Shown: positions 25,059 through 35,210 of the stretch, one piece after another | Position numbering within the stretch: the stretch's first letter is position 1 | Layout: each line of letters starts with the position of its first letter | DNA from: Candidatus Methanophagales archaeon | GTDB lineage: Archaea > Halobacteriota > Syntropharchaeia > Alkanophagales > Methanospirareceae | Assembly (NCBI GenBank): GCA_024699715.1 | Contig: JANPRD010000006.1 | Span: 51,659-115,658 of the forward strand | Reading direction: 5' to 3' | Length of the DNA: 64,000 nt | The notes under the pieces: model-generated | What the model saw: only the letters and a program-made list of their open reading frames with translations | The model's database searches: none | Told to the model about the DNA's origin: nothing | Made by a program: the position numbers and the translations under genes

Positions 25059-26198
25059 ATGAGAGCGGTCATTTTGGGTTGTGGCTTCGCAGGTTTGAGT
25101 GTCGCATCCGCTCTTTCTGCGAAATCAAGAGGCGTGGAAATTCTGATGATTGACCGCAGGGAACGCTTTGAGTATTTGCCCTCGCTTCCTGAAATATTGA
25201 GCGGTAAGGTCTCCGCAGATGAAATCACGGGCAGTTTGCGTAAGTTCGCAACGAAAATCGGTGCTGAATTCTTGCAGCGAGAGGTTAAAAGCGTGGATTT
25301 CAAAGCGAAGGAGGTCGTTGCACGCAACCCCAAATCTTCTTCAGAAGAAAGGATTCCTTACGACTTCCTTGTCGTTGCTGTCGGTGCGGAGCTCGCTTTC
25401 TTCGGCATTCCGGGTGCGGAGGAGCATGCTTTATCCGTTTATTCGCTTGATGACGCTTTGAAAACGAGGAAGAGACTTGAGGAAGCTGTGCAGCAAGAAG
25501 GCGTCAAGTGCGTCGTTGTCGGTGCGGGTCTCACAGGTGTGGAAGTTGCAGGCGAATTAGTGGACTTCTTCAGTGGTCGGGGATGTGAAGCCTCTCGTGT
25601 TTTATTAGTGGAGATGGCACAGCGAATTCTACCTGCGTTTCCAGAGAAGGTTTCGGCGAGAATTGAGCGTGTGCTGCGAAGTAGAGGCGTTGAAATTCTC
25701 ACAGGTAACGCTGTTCAGTCCGTCAGTGAGCGAGAGATTGAACTTCTCGCACTGAAAGAAAAGGCGGGACGAAAAATCCACTACGACATCCTAATTTGGA
25801 CGGCGGGTTTGAAGCCGAATCGGATTTCAGCGAATTTCCCCGCAGAAGCGAAAGCGAAGGGTGGTTGGCTAAAAGCAGACGCTTTCCTCCGCTTGAAAGG
25901 CTACAAAGATGTGTTTGTTGCGGGCGATATTGCACACTTCGCAAATAGTGAAATTTCAGGCAAGAATGTGGAGGAGGCGGAGCGACAAGGCAGAACAGTC
26001 GCAGAAAACATCATGAGAAGCATAAAAGGCTCTAAACTCCGACATTACTCGCCAAAAAACACCGTTCAGAAGCCGAGAGCGTTGATTTCTCTCGGAAATG
26101 GACATGCGATTGCTTACTTTAACGGCTTCCTGCTTGAAACATTCGCCTACCGCCTCAAAAAATACCTTGAGCGGAAATACATGCGGAAGTTCGCTTGA
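25059..26198 (+). CDS. Type II NADH dehydrogenase-like FAD oxidoreductase
   Basis: From ATG 25059 (MRAVILGCGFAGLSV, with GGAAGGTGGA directly upstream) the product has 379 residues. The FAD-binding GxGxxG is at residue 8, the NAD-binding VVGAGLTGVEVAGEL near 154-168 and the second FAD motif VFVAGDIAHF near 285. It belongs to the NDH-2/sulfide:quinone reductase superfamily. The paired cysteines of SQR are not evident, so NADH dehydrogenase or a similar quinone- or thiol-linked oxidoreductase is preferred. A C-terminal amphipathic helix (LKKYLERKYMRKF) could bind the membrane. It lies 18 bases after cbiB. Confidence 0.85.
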   Translation: MRAVILGCGFAGLSVASALSAKSRGVEILMIDRRERFEYLPSLPEILSGKVSADEITGSLRKFATKIGAEFLQREVKSVDFKAKEVVARNPKSSSEERIPYDFLVVAVGAELAFFGIPGAEEHALSVYSLDDALKTRKRLEEAVQQEGVKCVVVGAGLTGVEVAGELVDFFSGRGCEASRVLLVEMAQRILPAFPEKVSARIERVLRSRGVEILTGNAVQSVSEREIELLALKEKAGRKIHYDILIWTAGLKPNRISANFPAEAKAKGGWLKADAFLRLKGYKDVFVAGDIAHFANSEISGKNVEEAERQGRTVAENIMRSIKGSKLRHYSPKNTVQKPRALISLGNGHAIAYFNGFLLETFAYRLKKYLERKYMRKFA

Positions 26199-26451
26199 GG
26201 ATAAATGAAATGCAAAGCAAAAGAGGAATGAGTATTTGTAGGTTCTTCCCTCTTCCTTTCAGCTCTCGCACCGCAGTTTTCCTCTCTCCGCACTCCCTCC
26301 GCCCCTCTTTCTGCCTGTCGCTCTGAAGGTTTCACAGGCTTAATCTTTCGCAACGCCCTTCAGCGCTCTCACTGTTCTTTATCTCTTCGTCTCGTTCTCT
26401 CCATCTCGTAACCATGCTCTGCTACCCCTCAAACTCCTCTCCACTTAACAT

Positions 26452-28989
26452 TTAAAAATAAACAAATGCTCTTACCGCATCTCCAACAACGATTTCGGCA
26501 GTGTTTCCATGCGATTCCCCTTCTTTATTCATCTTTTCCTCAATGCTTTCCAAACTTTCGCCTCGTTTCACCTCAACAGGCGTGGCAGTTGCGTTCTCAA
26601 TGTCCTCAACATCTATCGGAAATTCGCAGAAAATCTCTATTTTTCGCAGTGGCTTGTTCAGCGGAATGCCTCTCTGAGCCTTCAGCCTCCTGACTGAGCG
26701 AACAATCTCCGCAATTATTTCGCCCTCACGCACATCCTCTTCAGAGATTTCAACAGGTGTCTTCGCATCTGGCCAGCGTTCCGCATGCACGCTCCTCGCA
26801 CCTAATCCCTTGCTTCGCAGCAGTCTCTCGTGCATCTCCTCCGCAAAGAAAGGCATGAAAGGCGCAATAAGAAGAGCGAGCGTTTTCATGGTCTCAAACA
26901 GAGCGAACCTCGCCGCATTTCTGCCCTCTTCGCCTGATTTTGAGTCGCCATAGAGCCTTGATTTCGCAATTTCAATGTAATCATCCGCAAGAACGCCCCA
27001 AGCAAACGCCTTTATTCGCTTCAACGCCTCATCAAACTTGAATTTCTCCATATCTTCAGTCACAGATGCGACAAGAGCGCTCAGTTTCGCCAATAACCAC
27101 TTGTCAATCGCCTTCAAATTCACTTCTTCAACGGGAAGCGGTTTGTAGTCTGCGAGGTGAATCAGCGAGAAGCGTAGGATGCTCCAGAGTTTCTGCAAGA
27201 ATCTTTCAGCAGCGACGACATCCTTCCAGCGGAATTGAACATCGCTTCCGACTGCACCGCCGAGAGCAGCCCACTGCCTGAATGCGTCAGCGCCGTGCTT
27301 CGCAACGACCTCTTCAGGCGAAATGATATTGTTGCGTGATTTGCTCATTTTGAAGCCATCTTCGCCGAGAACCATCCCATTTATGAGAATCATCTCCCAA
27401 GGAATCTTCCCTGTGAGAGAAAGACATCTCAAAATGGTGTAGAATGCCCATGTTCTTATGATGTCATGCCCTTGAGGTCTCAGTTGAACGGGCTTAAAAT
27501 CTCCTTCGTAATTCCAACCTGCGACCCAGAGTGCGCTTAGTGAGGAGTCCATCCAAGTGTCAAGCACATCCTCTTCAGGAATGAACTCATCGCTACCGCA
27601 TTTCTCGCATCTTGAAGAAGGCTTCTGCGTCGTCGGGTCAACGGGCAACTCATCCTCAGATGGCAGCTTCACAGCACCGCATCGCTTGCAATACCACACT
27701 GGAATCGGAACGCCGAATATGCGCTGTCTTGAGATGCACCAGTCCCACTCCATTGAGTCGACCCAATTTTCAAGACGCAGCCTGAAGTGTTCAGGATGCC
27801 ACTTTATTTTACGAGCAGCCTCCTTCACCTTCTCCTTATGCACACGAACAAACCACTGCTTCGCTGAAATGATTTCAATAGGCGTCTTGCATCGCCAACA
27901 AACACCCACACTCTGCTTAATCCGCTCCTGTTTCACGAGCAGTCCCTGCTTCTTCAAGTCCTCAATGATTTTTTTCTTGCACTCTTCAACATTCATGCCC
28001 GCATACTTGCCTGCGATATGAGTCATTCTGCCACGCTCGTCAATAGAAGCACGAAGAGGCAAGCGGTGAGCCTTCCACCAACGCACATCCTGCCTGTCTC
28101 CGAATGTGCAAATCATCACGACGCCCGTCCCAAATGATGGGTCAACAGCGGAATCCGCAAACACCTTCACCTTCTGGTGAAAAATCGGGACTTCAAGCGT
28201 TGAACCGATTAAATGCTTGTAGCGTTCGTCCTCTGGATGAACCGCAACCGCAACGCAACTCGCAAGCAGCTCAGGGCGGGTCGTCGCAATCTCAACATAT
28301 TCTGGCGACTCCGCTGCGACCCTCACATCTTTTTCCGCCTCTTCCCCGCTCTGCACGATTTTGAATCGTATGTAGTTCAGCGAAGCGGAACGCTCCTCGT
28401 ATTCAACTTCTGCGAATGCGATTGCGGTTTCGCATCTCGGACACCAATTCACAGGATGCTCCGCTCTGTAAATCTCGCCGGAGCGGAACATGCGCAGGAA
28501 AGAGCGTTGCGTGTATTTTTTGTAATCGTCATGCATCGTCACGAACTCACGACTCCAGTCAATTGAGAAGCCGAGACGAATCATCATTTCCTTCATCGCA
28601 GCGATGTTCTTTCGTGTCAGCTCCGAGCAGAGCCTCCTGAATTCCTGCTTTGAGACCGCTCTTTTTGAGATGCCATGAGTCTCCTCAACCTTCACCTCCG
28701 TTGGAAGACCATGACAGTCCCAGCCCTGCGGGAAAAGGACTGCGTAGCCTCGCATTCTTTTGTAGCGAGCGATGAAATCTATGTAGCACCAGTTCAGTGC
28801 ATTTCCAATGTGAAAATCCCCTGTCGGGTATGGCGGTGGCGTGTCAATAATGTATGGCGGTTTGCCCGCTGCGACATCCTCCTCTTTGAAGCGGTAAAGT
28901 GAGTCGTCCCAACGCTCAAGCCACTTCCTCTCAATCTCCTCCGCATTGTATCTCTTACTAAGCTTCGCATCCGAAGACGCTGATGCCAT
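26452..28989 (-). CDS. valS: Valyl-tRNA synthetase
   Basis: This class I synthetase has 845 residues and is intact. The HIGH-type motif is [12 protein letters not shown] near residue 57, and the catalytic KMSKS is [10 protein letters not shown] near 540. Zinc-ribbon pairs are present (CPRC near 183, CWRC, CKRC and CEKC), as is normal for archaeal ValRS. The editing CP1 domain lies between, and the anticodon domain ends the protein. A purine-rich leader on this strand (complement of 28998-29040) separates it from the divergent pth2. It is one of the longest unbroken genes here, which shows that frame breaks are not uniform. Confidence 0.95.
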   Translation of the reverse strand: MASASSDAKLSKRYNAEEIERKWLERWDDSLYRFKEEDVAAGKPPYIIDTPPPYPTGDFHIGNALNWCYIDFIARYKRMRGYAVLFPQGWDCHGLPTEVKVEETHGISKRAVSKQEFRRLCSELTRKNIAAMKEMMIRLGFSIDWSREFVTMHDDYKKYTQRSFLRMFRSGEIYRAEHPVNWCPRCETAIAFAEVEYEERSASLNYIRFKIVQSGEEAEKDVRVAAESPEYVEIATTRPELLASCVAVAVHPEDERYKHLIGSTLEVPIFHQKVKVFADSAVDPSFGTGVVMICTFGDRQDVRWWKAHRLPLRASIDERGRMTHIAGKYAGMNVEECKKKIIEDLKKQGLLVKQERIKQSVGVCWRCKTPIEIISAKQWFVRVHKEKVKEAARKIKWHPEHFRLRLENWVDSMEWDWCISRQRIFGVPIPVWYCKRCGAVKLPSEDELPVDPTTQKPSSRCEKCGSDEFIPEEDVLDTWMDSSLSALWVAGWNYEGDFKPVQLRPQGHDIIRTWAFYTILRCLSLTGKIPWEMILINGMVLGEDGFKMSKSRNNIISPEEVVAKHGADAFRQWAALGGAVGSDVQFRWKDVVAAERFLQKLWSILRFSLIHLADYKPLPVEEVNLKAIDKWLLAKLSALVASVTEDMEKFKFDEALKRIKAFAWGVLADDYIEIAKSRLYGDSKSGEEGRNAARFALFETMKTLALLIAPFMPFFAEEMHERLLRSKGLGARSVHAERWPDAKTPVEISEEDVREGEIIAEIVRSVRRLKAQRGIPLNKPLRKIEIFCEFPIDVEDIENATATPVEVKRGESLESIEEKMNKEGESHGNTAEIVVGDAVRAFVYF

Positions 28990-29072
28990 TTCTCGCTTCC
29001 CCCTCTCTTTCTCTTTCCTCTCCTCCCTCTTTTCCTTTTATTATTATTGCGGTGAAATTGCAATATTCAGTG

Positions 29073-29465
29073 ATGGCGGAGCGTGCTTCTGGCGCTTCTG
29101 CTGCTACGGATGCTCCTGAGAATGAATACAAGCAGTGCATCGTTGTTCGCAGCGACCTGAAGCTCTCAAAGGGCAAGTTGGCGGTTCAAGTCGCACATGC
29201 CTCGCTTCTGAGCTACGAGAAAGCATCTGAGGATGCGAGGAACGCTTGGAAGCGTCAAGGTCAGAAGAAGGTCGTCCTCAAGGTTGAGACGCTTGAAGAA
29301 CTGCTTGAATTGGCTGCCGAAGCCGAGAATGCGGGTCTGCCCCACGCTCTCGTTCAGGACGCAGGACTCACTGAGATTCCCGCAGGCACAGTCACCGCTC
29401 TCGGAATTGGTCCCGCACCTTCCGCTGAAATTGACAAGCTCACAGGTCGCTTGAAACTGCTTTAA
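29073..29465 (+). CDS. pth2: Peptidyl-tRNA hydrolase, archaeal type
   Basis: From ATG 29073 the product has 130 residues. After an Ala/Ser-rich N-terminal extension of about 15 residues, the Pth2 core begins with QCIVVRSDLKLSKGKLAVQVAHAS. It includes the catalytic lysine/aspartate region and ALVQDAGLTEIPAGTVTALGIGP. It recycles peptidyl-tRNA. The start is divergent from valS. Ribosome binding is not obvious, and a leaderless transcript from ccttttatta-like A/T sequence about 35 bases upstream is likely. Confidence 0.93.
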   Translation: MAERASGASAATDAPENEYKQCIVVRSDLKLSKGKLAVQVAHASLLSYEKASEDARNAWKRQGQKKVVLKVETLEELLELAAEAENAGLPHALVQDAGLTEIPAGTVTALGIGPAPSAEIDKLTGRLKLL

Positions 29466-29533
29466 ATGCGTTTGTTGAGCAGAGCGGCTGTTCGTGAGGT
29501 CGGGAGAAATTGAGGCAAGCGGGAAGAAGTGAA

Positions 29534-29543
29534 ATTTTTAAAG
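29534..29543 (+). promoter_or_regulatory. TATA box of tRNA-Gln
   Basis: The sequence atttttaaag lies about 30 bases before the tRNA start, at the expected TBP distance. Confidence 0.45.
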
Positions 29544-29568
29544 GAGGGTGGCGTATGCAGATGTGAGC

Positions 29569-29641
29569 AGCCCGGTGGTGTAGCGGTCAATCATGTGAGG
29601 CTCTGGACCTCACGACCCAGGTTCGAATCCTGGCCGGGCTA
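29569..29641 (+). tRNA. tRNA-Gln (CTG)
   Basis: The acceptor AGCCCGG pairs with CCGGGCT. The anticodon stem TGAGG/CCTCA holds loop CTCTGGA with anticodon CTG. The T arm is CCAGG-TTCGAAT-CCTGG. The discriminator is A; there is no encoded CCA and no intron. Confidence 0.94.
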
Positions 29642-29729
29642 TTCTATCTGCTCTCTGCCATTCCGCCTTCCGCATGACCCCCTCCTTTTCTGCTCTCCTT
29701 CTGTCTCCTGACGAAGAGGTGTGTTCGGC

Positions 29730-30364
29730 ATGCGTTTAAGGACGAGTGAGACTGAAATAAAGCACTTGCTCGTTGCTTGGCTCGCAATCTCCCTCGCTTT
29801 CACCATTCTATTTGAAAGAACTCTTAGACCCCAGTTTGTCTCTCACTTTCCTCGATCTCTGCACTCACCGTCGGTCTCGGCTTCGTTTTGCACGAGCTCG
29901 CACACAAAATCGTCGCACAGCGCTACGGCTCTTGGTCTGAGTTCAGGGCTGAACCGCTCATGCTTCTCTTCGCAATTCTCACTGCTTTCGCAGGCTTCGT
30001 CTTCGCAGCTCCGGGCGCAGTCGTCATTTTCAATCCCTACCTCACAAGGGAGCAGAGCGGTAAAATCGCAGTCGCAGGTCCGCTCACGAATGTCGCACTC
30101 TCTTTCGCTTTCCTCACACTTTCGCTTCTCGCCTCATTTTTCGTCCCCGCTCATTCCTTCGTGGCGGAGGGTGCGAGTTTTGTTGCCGATTTTGCGTCGC
30201 AGATTGGAGAAATAGGCTCAAAAGTAAACGGGTGGCTCGCCCTTTTCAACATGATTCCATTCGGCTTCTTTGACGGTCGCAAGGTATTCGTGTGGAGCAA
30301 GCAGGCTTTCGCATTCGCAACATGCTCCGCAATCCTCGCACTGCTTTTGAGCCATCTCTTGTAA
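29730..30364 (+). CDS. Site-2 protease-like (M50) membrane metalloprotease, split by one frame break
   Basis: The first frame (from ATG 29730, after GAGGTG) gives MRLRTSETEIKHLLVAWLAI and a membrane helix up to ERTLRP. The second continues SALTVGLGFVLHELAHKIVAQRYGSW, which contains the zinc-binding HELAH, then further membrane helices, with NMIPFGFFDGRKV as the second metal motif. A base appears to be missing near 29838-29848 (gtctctcac). The protein would be about 212 residues, the usual size of minimal archaeal M50 proteases. It follows tRNA-Gln. The substrate is unknown. Confidence 0.82.
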
Positions 30365-30374
30365 AGTCCAAATG

Positions 30375-30420
30375 TCTGAAGCCCATCACTCAACGATGGG
30401 TATGCGAAGCCCGAAGAGCC
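30375..30420. repeat. Hairpin CCCATC/GATGGG, IS200/IS605-end-like
   Basis: Downstream of the M50 gene, GAAGCCCATCACTCAACGATGGGTATG forms a stem CCCATC/GATGGG with a 7-base loop, followed by GCGAAGCCC. The GAAGCCC-stem-GGGTATG form recalls right-end hairpins of IS200/IS605 elements. No transposase is nearby. It may equally be a transcription end for the convergent genes. Confidence 0.35.
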
Positions 30421-30427
30421 ACCTCTG

Positions 30428-30643
30428 TTAGGCGACATGACTTTTGAGCTCTATTGAAAGCGGCTTTCCTTTTAATGCACTTACTTTCAAAATAGAGAAA
30501 CCTATAACATTCCCTTCTTCGTCAACTTTTTCCATTACTGCATCGTTTTCTGTTTCTCTGAAGTATCCTTTTCTCCGCTCAAACAGAACTTCAAGATAAT
30601 CCCCCTCTTTATCATACCATATCTTTATTATTTTCTTTTCCAT
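30428..30643 (-). CDS. DUF2283 protein, possible antitoxin
   Basis: The 71 residues read MEKKIIKIWYDKEGDYLEVL at the start and end with FSILKVSALKGKPLSIEL. The WYDKEGDYLEVLFE/ENDAVMEKVDEEGNVIGFSILK pattern is that of DUF2283. Members usually lie next to a small BECR-fold or RelE-like gene. Here the gene starts 16 bases inside the upstream gene at 30628-30942, forming a tight two-gene unit. A role as antitoxin is inferred from this arrangement. Confidence 0.8.
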   Translation of the reverse strand: MEKKIIKIWYDKEGDYLEVLFERRKGYFRETENDAVMEKVDEEGNVIGFSILKVSALKGKPLSIELKSHVA

Positions 30644-30942
30644 AGCGTCTCACCCCTTTTTATTTTATCTGTGAAATACGCAGTTATAATAAATATATCA
30701 TCGGTTAATACTTTAACTACGACACATAAATATTTTTCCGTTACTGGTGTGGTATCATAATGCCGATAAAACAGCTCAACCTCAGAATCTGTTCGTGATC
30801 TCACAATTACATCAGGATTTAACAACGTTTCCCGTATTCTGTCAATTTGTCCAGACATTTCCGGATGGTCAACTTCAATATGTTCCCGCCTCTCATCTGT
30901 TAATCGTATCTGCCGGTTGTGAATATCTCTGAACCATTTCAT
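30628..30942 (-). CDS. Small protein, possible BECR-fold toxin partner of DUF2283
   Basis: The 104 residues include LTDERREHIEVDHPEM, a helix with IRETLLNPDVIVRSRTD, then YRHYDTTPVTEKYLCVVVKV and FIITAYFTDKIKRGETLW. The alternating helix/strand order with conserved His, Arg, Tyr and Thr positions resembles small barnase/EndoU/RelE-like (BECR) phage and plasmid proteins. Translational overlap with the DUF2283 gene suggests a toxin-antitoxin pair. Catalytic residues cannot be fixed from one sequence. Confidence 0.6.
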   Translation of the reverse strand: MKWFRDIHNRQIRLTDERREHIEVDHPEMSGQIDRIRETLLNPDVIVRSRTDSEVELFYRHYDTTPVTEKYLCVVVKVLTDDIFIITAYFTDKIKRGETLWKRK

Positions 30943-31059
30943 TCCATTAAAACTCTAATATGAAGATCTTAAATTTAAATTCGTGCGTTTCACACTTCAC
31001 TGCCACATGCCACAATTTTTCGGCAAGTAACCCTCTTTCACAGCGTAATCCTCAAACCC

Positions 31060-31734
31060 TCAGGCTGAAGAAGACGGAATAGGCTGTTTTCCCCTCGGCT
31101 TTAAACCTGAAGCGAGCATCAATTCACCGCTCTCGCTCTTCTCAATGCTTACATCCTCAAATCCTGCGTTCAGCAGAGCATCTCGCATGCTTTCTTCGGT
31201 GAAGTAAAGCGGGAAATGCGCATGGCTCTCCGTCGCAGGGCACCGCACCCAGTCAATTATAAAAATACTACCGCCTGAACGAAGCACACGAAACGCCTCC
31301 CTTAACGCAGCATCCGCATCTGAAATCTCGTGAAGCGCCTTCAAAGAGACAACAGCATCAAAACTCCCATCTTTAAATCTTGTTTGCGTTGCCGACTGCA
31401 CTTCAAAGCGCACCACACACCCCTCTCGCATGCTTAAAGCTCGCTCACGAGCCTTCTTCACCTTTGTTGTATCCGTGTCTATGCCAACGACGACGCACCC
31501 CTCCTTCTGCTCACGAAGCATTTCGGCGATGAAAAGAGCGAGCTTTCCAGTTCCACAGCCGACATCCAAAATCCTTCTCGCTTCACGCTGTTTGAGTCTC
31601 CTGCATAATTCCCGCACTAACGCCTCCTCGTTGGGCAACAACTCCACTACCACTGCTACGCAACCCCCTTTCTTTCCTGATTTCTCCACCTTACGCCCTT
31701 CTTCCACTTCCCTCCTATTCCTCTTACTCTTCAA
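31060..31734 (-). CDS. Class I SAM-dependent methyltransferase
   Basis: The 224 residues have SAM motif I ILDVGCGTGKLALF near residue 55, motif II VVGIDTDTTKVKKAR near 82 and SFDAVVSLKALHEISD near 124. LREAFRVLRSGGSIFIIDW follows. It is a small-molecule or Ubi/COQ5-type methyltransferase; the substrate is unknown. The N-terminal 25 residues are highly basic. The gene overlaps the end of the FAD oxidoreductase gene by 4 bases, so both are probably one transcript. Confidence 0.85.
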   Translation of the reverse strand: MKSKRNRREVEEGRKVEKSGKKGGCVAVVVELLPNEEALVRELCRRLKQREARRILDVGCGTGKLALFIAEMLREQKEGCVVVGIDTDTTKVKKARERALSMREGCVVRFEVQSATQTRFKDGSFDAVVSLKALHEISDADAALREAFRVLRSGGSIFIIDWVRCPATESHAHFPLYFTEESMRDALLNAGFEDVSIEKSESGELMLASGLKPRGKQPIPSSSA

Positions 31735-33004
31735 CTTACATACTCCATCAAGACTTCAGCAGCGTGCTTTGCGAGAGCGACGATTGTCAAAATAGGAGGC
31801 GCTCCGGGTGCTTTCGGAAGCAAAGAGGCGTCCGCAACGAAAAGACCGCTCGCTTCAGTCTCCAAGTTTCTGTCAACCGAAACGCCTATTTTTGCGGTCC
31901 CGCCGGGGTGTGCGCCTCTCGGAGCGGTCGTAACGAGCGAATTCGGATTCACGCCCGCATTCACGAGAATCGCACCTGCGATTGAAGCGCCCTCCGCAAG
32001 TATCTCCGCATCTGTGGGTGAAATGCCCTTCTCAACACTGCCATCTGCGAGTATTCTACCGTTCTCTTCGTCTTTTATCTTCACCATTATTCCGAGAATG
32101 TTCGCAGGATTCGCATTTATGCCCTTCTGTTTGAGAGCAGTGAGCAATCCTCGTGAGAAATGCGGACTCAAAATGAAATTTTTGAATTGAATAAGGATGC
32201 TCATCGGGACTTCCTTACTGAAATTCATTCTTGCCTCTTTCATTTTTCTTTCCCTCCCATGTCTTGCTGTCTGCGAGGACGCCACCGACGGTAATGAAAG
32301 TGTCAACGAAAAGAGAGGACGAAGAAGTGGGCAGCGAAGCCTTTTGCAGAAGCAACGGCGTCTCTAAAGCACCTGCGGAAAGGACAACAGCGTCCGCTTC
32401 TATGAATTTTGAGTTTGTGCGAGAGCGTGCTGGAGCGTGCAAGGACGCCCTTCACCTCACCGCCACGCAAAACGATTTCCTCCACGAGCATTTCAGTCAG
32501 CACCCTCGCACCGCTCCTCTCCGCAGATTCAACGAAATTCAACGCCGTCCATTTCGCAGAAGAAGGGCATCCGAAGGCACACCTGCCGTCCTGCGTGCAT
32601 TTCTCCGCAGCGATGAACTTCGGCATCCTCTCAACCTTGAATCCGAGTTTCTCTGCGGATGCTGCGATTCTGCGTGTGCCTTCGCCAATCAGTGATTCAG
32701 GAAGCAAACGCACACCCAAATCTCGCTCAACTTCCTCGTAATTCAGGCGAATGCCGAACTGCTGAATTTCTTCTCGCAGCGTTCTCACGCCGTTCCCGAC
32801 GCTGACCATTGTTGTGCCGCCGAGACAGAATGCTCGCATGATTTCTACCGCAGAATGCACATTCGCATAGCACTTGAACGCATCCTTTCCCTCCACCCTC
32901 GCACCTCGCTCAATCAGCGTGACATCAATCCCTGCGGATGCAAGCTCCTTCGCAACTGTCGCACCCCCAGCGCCAGAACCTACAACGACAACTCGCCTCT
33001 TCAT
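31731..33004 (-). CDS. FAD-dependent GMC-type oxidoreductase, split by two frame breaks
   Basis: From ATG 33004 ([20 protein letters not shown], an FAD Rossmann motif) the first frame includes [15 protein letters not shown] and [18 protein letters not shown], four cysteines suggesting an Fe-S site. The frame shifts at TTTT (32407-32410 on the plus strand) into [21 protein letters not shown]. It shifts again at TTTTT (32243-32247) into [14 protein letters not shown] and the C-terminal [13 protein letters not shown]...[14 protein letters not shown]. Joined length is about 424 residues, a GMC/FAD-binding dehydrogenase with a normal C-terminus. The substrate is unknown. Confidence 0.8.
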
Positions 33005-33103
33005 CGCCACGCTACTGCACACCGCCTCAATGATGCCAAACAAACTTTCACACGCAACTTTCACACGCTAATTTTTTAAGGAAGCATGTTTTCTTAAGAT
33101 TGA

Positions 33104-34363
33104 ATGGCGGTTGCGAGGCAAAATGCTCACCGCTACACGATTGTCGGCGTTGACCCAGGCACAACAGTCGGCGTCGCAATCCTTGACCTCAACGGAAAAC
33201 TGCTCAGTGTTTTCAGTTCAAAGAACTGCACATTCTCCTCGCTCATAAATCGCATAATTTCATACGGAAAACCGCTCGTTGTTGCGACTGATGTGTCTCC
33301 GACGCCATCAACAGTGAAGAAAATAAGCACTATTTTCGCATCTGTGCTTCATGAATTGAACGAATCCATGTCTGTTGAGTATAAGGAGCGTCTGACAAGA
33401 GGTTATAAATGCAAGAATACGCATGAAAGGGACGCACTCGCAGCTTGCTTAGATGCTTTCCACAAATACAAGGCGAAATTCTCTCAAATTCGCAAGAAAT
33501 TGCCCCCAGATGTCCCAGAGGAGGAGGTAAAAGCGATGGTTATTAGAGGCATTTCCATCAAATCCGCAATCAATAAGCTGAAAAGTGAGCGGAAAGAGGA
33601 GGAAGAAACCGCAGAAAGCACTGGAAATATGAGAGGAAGTGCTGAAAATGGGAGTGGAGATGCGAATGAAAGGAATGAAAGAGATGTAGAAATTTTGCGT
33701 TCGGAAATCTTGCGTTTGAAGGAAGAAAATCGGAGGAAGGATGAAGAAATCAAGCGTTTGCGGAGCTTTTGTGAATGTTTGAAGCAGGAATTGAGCAGGA
33801 AGGAGCAGGAAATAAGGGAATTGGAGCGGAAAATTGCGGAAGAACGCTCGGAGAAGAGGCGAGAAGTGCTTCAGGATAGGGAGGTTAAGCGGTTAAAGGC
33901 GGAAATAGAGCGTTTAAATGCGGAATTGCGTGAAATTCGTGCTGAAAATGATGAATTAAGGGAGATTGTGGAGGAATTGAGGGGAGAGAGGGTGCGTGAG
34001 GGCATGTTAAGGGTTAAGATATTGAGGAATTTCAGCAAGAAGGCGATAGAAGAGCTGGAAAGTAAGTTCGGATTAAACGAAGGAGATGTCATTTTCATAG
34101 AGGATGGCAGTGGAGGAGGACCAAAAACGGCTGAAATGCTCGCAGAAAAAGGGATAAGAGCGGTAATCTACGGGAAGAATCTCTCTCATTTTGCATACGA
34201 GAGGTTCGCTGCTCTCGGCGTTCCGACATTCCACGCAGATGAGATTCCACTGAGGCGAGGAGGCGATTTTGCTCTCGTCGAGGAGCGAATCCTGCGAAGG
34301 AAAATTGCGGAAATGCGAAAGAAAACGCAGACTGAGGAGGAGAAGGTCTTGCTCTCTGTCTGA
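33104..34363 (+). CDS. DUF460 (RNase H-like plus coiled coil) protein, short form
   Basis: The N-terminus YTIVGVDPGTTVGVAILDLNG has the first acidic residue of an RNase H-like fold. LVVATDVSPTPSTVKKI and NTHERDALAACLDAFHKY complete the DUF460 core. Residues of about 150-300 form a long charged coiled coil, and the C-terminus (GDVIFIEDGSGGGPKTAEML) is a small alpha/beta domain. Archaeal homologues are usually longer, with an additional N-terminal domain that is absent here. A TATA-like ttttttaag about 25 bases upstream implies a leaderless mRNA. The function is unknown; a nucleic-acid role is inferred from the fold. Confidence 0.8.
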   Translation: MAVARQNAHRYTIVGVDPGTTVGVAILDLNGKLLSVFSSKNCTFSSLINRIISYGKPLVVATDVSPTPSTVKKISTIFASVLHELNESMSVEYKERLTRGYKCKNTHERDALAACLDAFHKYKAKFSQIRKKLPPDVPEEEVKAMVIRGISIKSAINKLKSERKEEEETAESTGNMRGSAENGSGDANERNERDVEILRSEILRLKEENRRKDEEIKRLRSFCECLKQELSRKEQEIRELERKIAEERSEKRREVLQDREVKRLKAEIERLNAELREIRAENDELREIVEELRGERVREGMLRVKILRNFSKKAIEELESKFGLNEGDVIFIEDGSGGGPKTAEMLAEKGIRAVIYGKNLSHFAYERFAALGVPTFHADEIPLRRGGDFALVEERILRRKIAEMRKKTQTEEEKVLLSV

Positions 34364-34374
34364 ATGCTCTTTGA

Positions 34375-35091
34375 CTACTCTTCGCTTTCCGCCTTCTCTT
34401 TCGCTTGGGCATACTCGGTGGGGTCTTTCACGCCGGCTTCTCTGAACGCTCTCTTCCTACGCATGCAACTCTCGCAGACGCCGCAGTGCTTCTCCTCGCC
34501 CAAATAACATGAGTATGTGAGGTGAAGAGGTGCATTTACCTCAACGCCACGCCTTACTATCTCAGGCTTGAACATTTTGACGAGAGGAGCAACAACTTTC
34601 GGCGCAATTGAGCGTGAGGATACTGCCTTTTCAAGCAGGAAGTTGAAACGATGCACGAAATCTTCAGAGTTATCGGGGTAAGACATCGCCTCTTCAGCGT
34701 TGAAACCCACGAAAATCGCCTCCGCACCTATGACCTCTGCGTAAGCACAGGCATGTGCAAGAATGAGCAGATTTCGGCATGGAACCCATGTGGGAGGCGT
34801 TTCCCGTGCTTCTTCCCCTTTTAATGCTTCCTCGCTCACCGCAGGAATTTCAATTGATGTGTCTGTGAGAGCAGAACCGCCCAAAGCACGCAAGAAGGGA
34901 ATCTCCGCAAACTTCACATCCGCATGCAGCACTTTCGCAATCTCCTTCACCGCTTCTCGCTCTCGCTTCTCCGCTCTTTGACCGTAAGATGCGTGGAATA
35001 GATGCAATTCATAGCCTTCTCTGCGTGCAATCGTCGCCGCAACTGTCGAATCTAAACCGCCAGAGCATACACAGACCGCTTTCTTACGCAT
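34375..35091 (-). CDS. queC: 7-cyano-7-deazaguanine synthase
   Basis: The 238 residues carry the PP-loop SGGLDST near residue 10 and HASYGQRAEKRE. PCRNLLILAHACAYAE and VGFNAEEAMSYPDN follow, and the zinc ligands are in CYLGEEKHCGVCESC near 200-214. It makes preQ0, which archaea use for archaeosine in tRNA. The start is at ATG 35091, preceded by a purine-rich leader of repeated gaagtga/gaaaa units. The gene is intact and convergent with DUF460. Confidence 0.94.
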   Translation of the reverse strand: MRKKAVCVCSGGLDSTVAATIARREGYELHLFHASYGQRAEKREREAVKEIAKVLHADVKFAEIPFLRALGGSALTDTSIEIPAVSEEALKGEEARETPPTWVPCRNLLILAHACAYAEVIGAEAIFVGFNAEEAMSYPDNSEDFVHRFNFLLEKAVSSRSIAPKVVAPLVKMFKPEIVRRGVEVNAPLHLTYSCYLGEEKHCGVCESCMRRKRAFREAGVKDPTEYAQAKEKAESEE

Positions 35092-35210
35092 TTTCCCCTC
35101 ACTTCTTTTCGCTTCTTCTCACTTCTTTTCACTTCTTCATTCTTCCCCGTTACCCAAAACGCTGTTTGAGCTTCCAAAAAGCACTTATATGCCCATTCAA
35201 ATAATAATAG

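Noticed and set aside
29888..30215. A separate cytoplasmic gene overlapping the M50 protease
   Set aside because: The first frame beyond about 29845 is Ser/Phe-rich shadow sequence. The HELAH-bearing frame continues the same protease.
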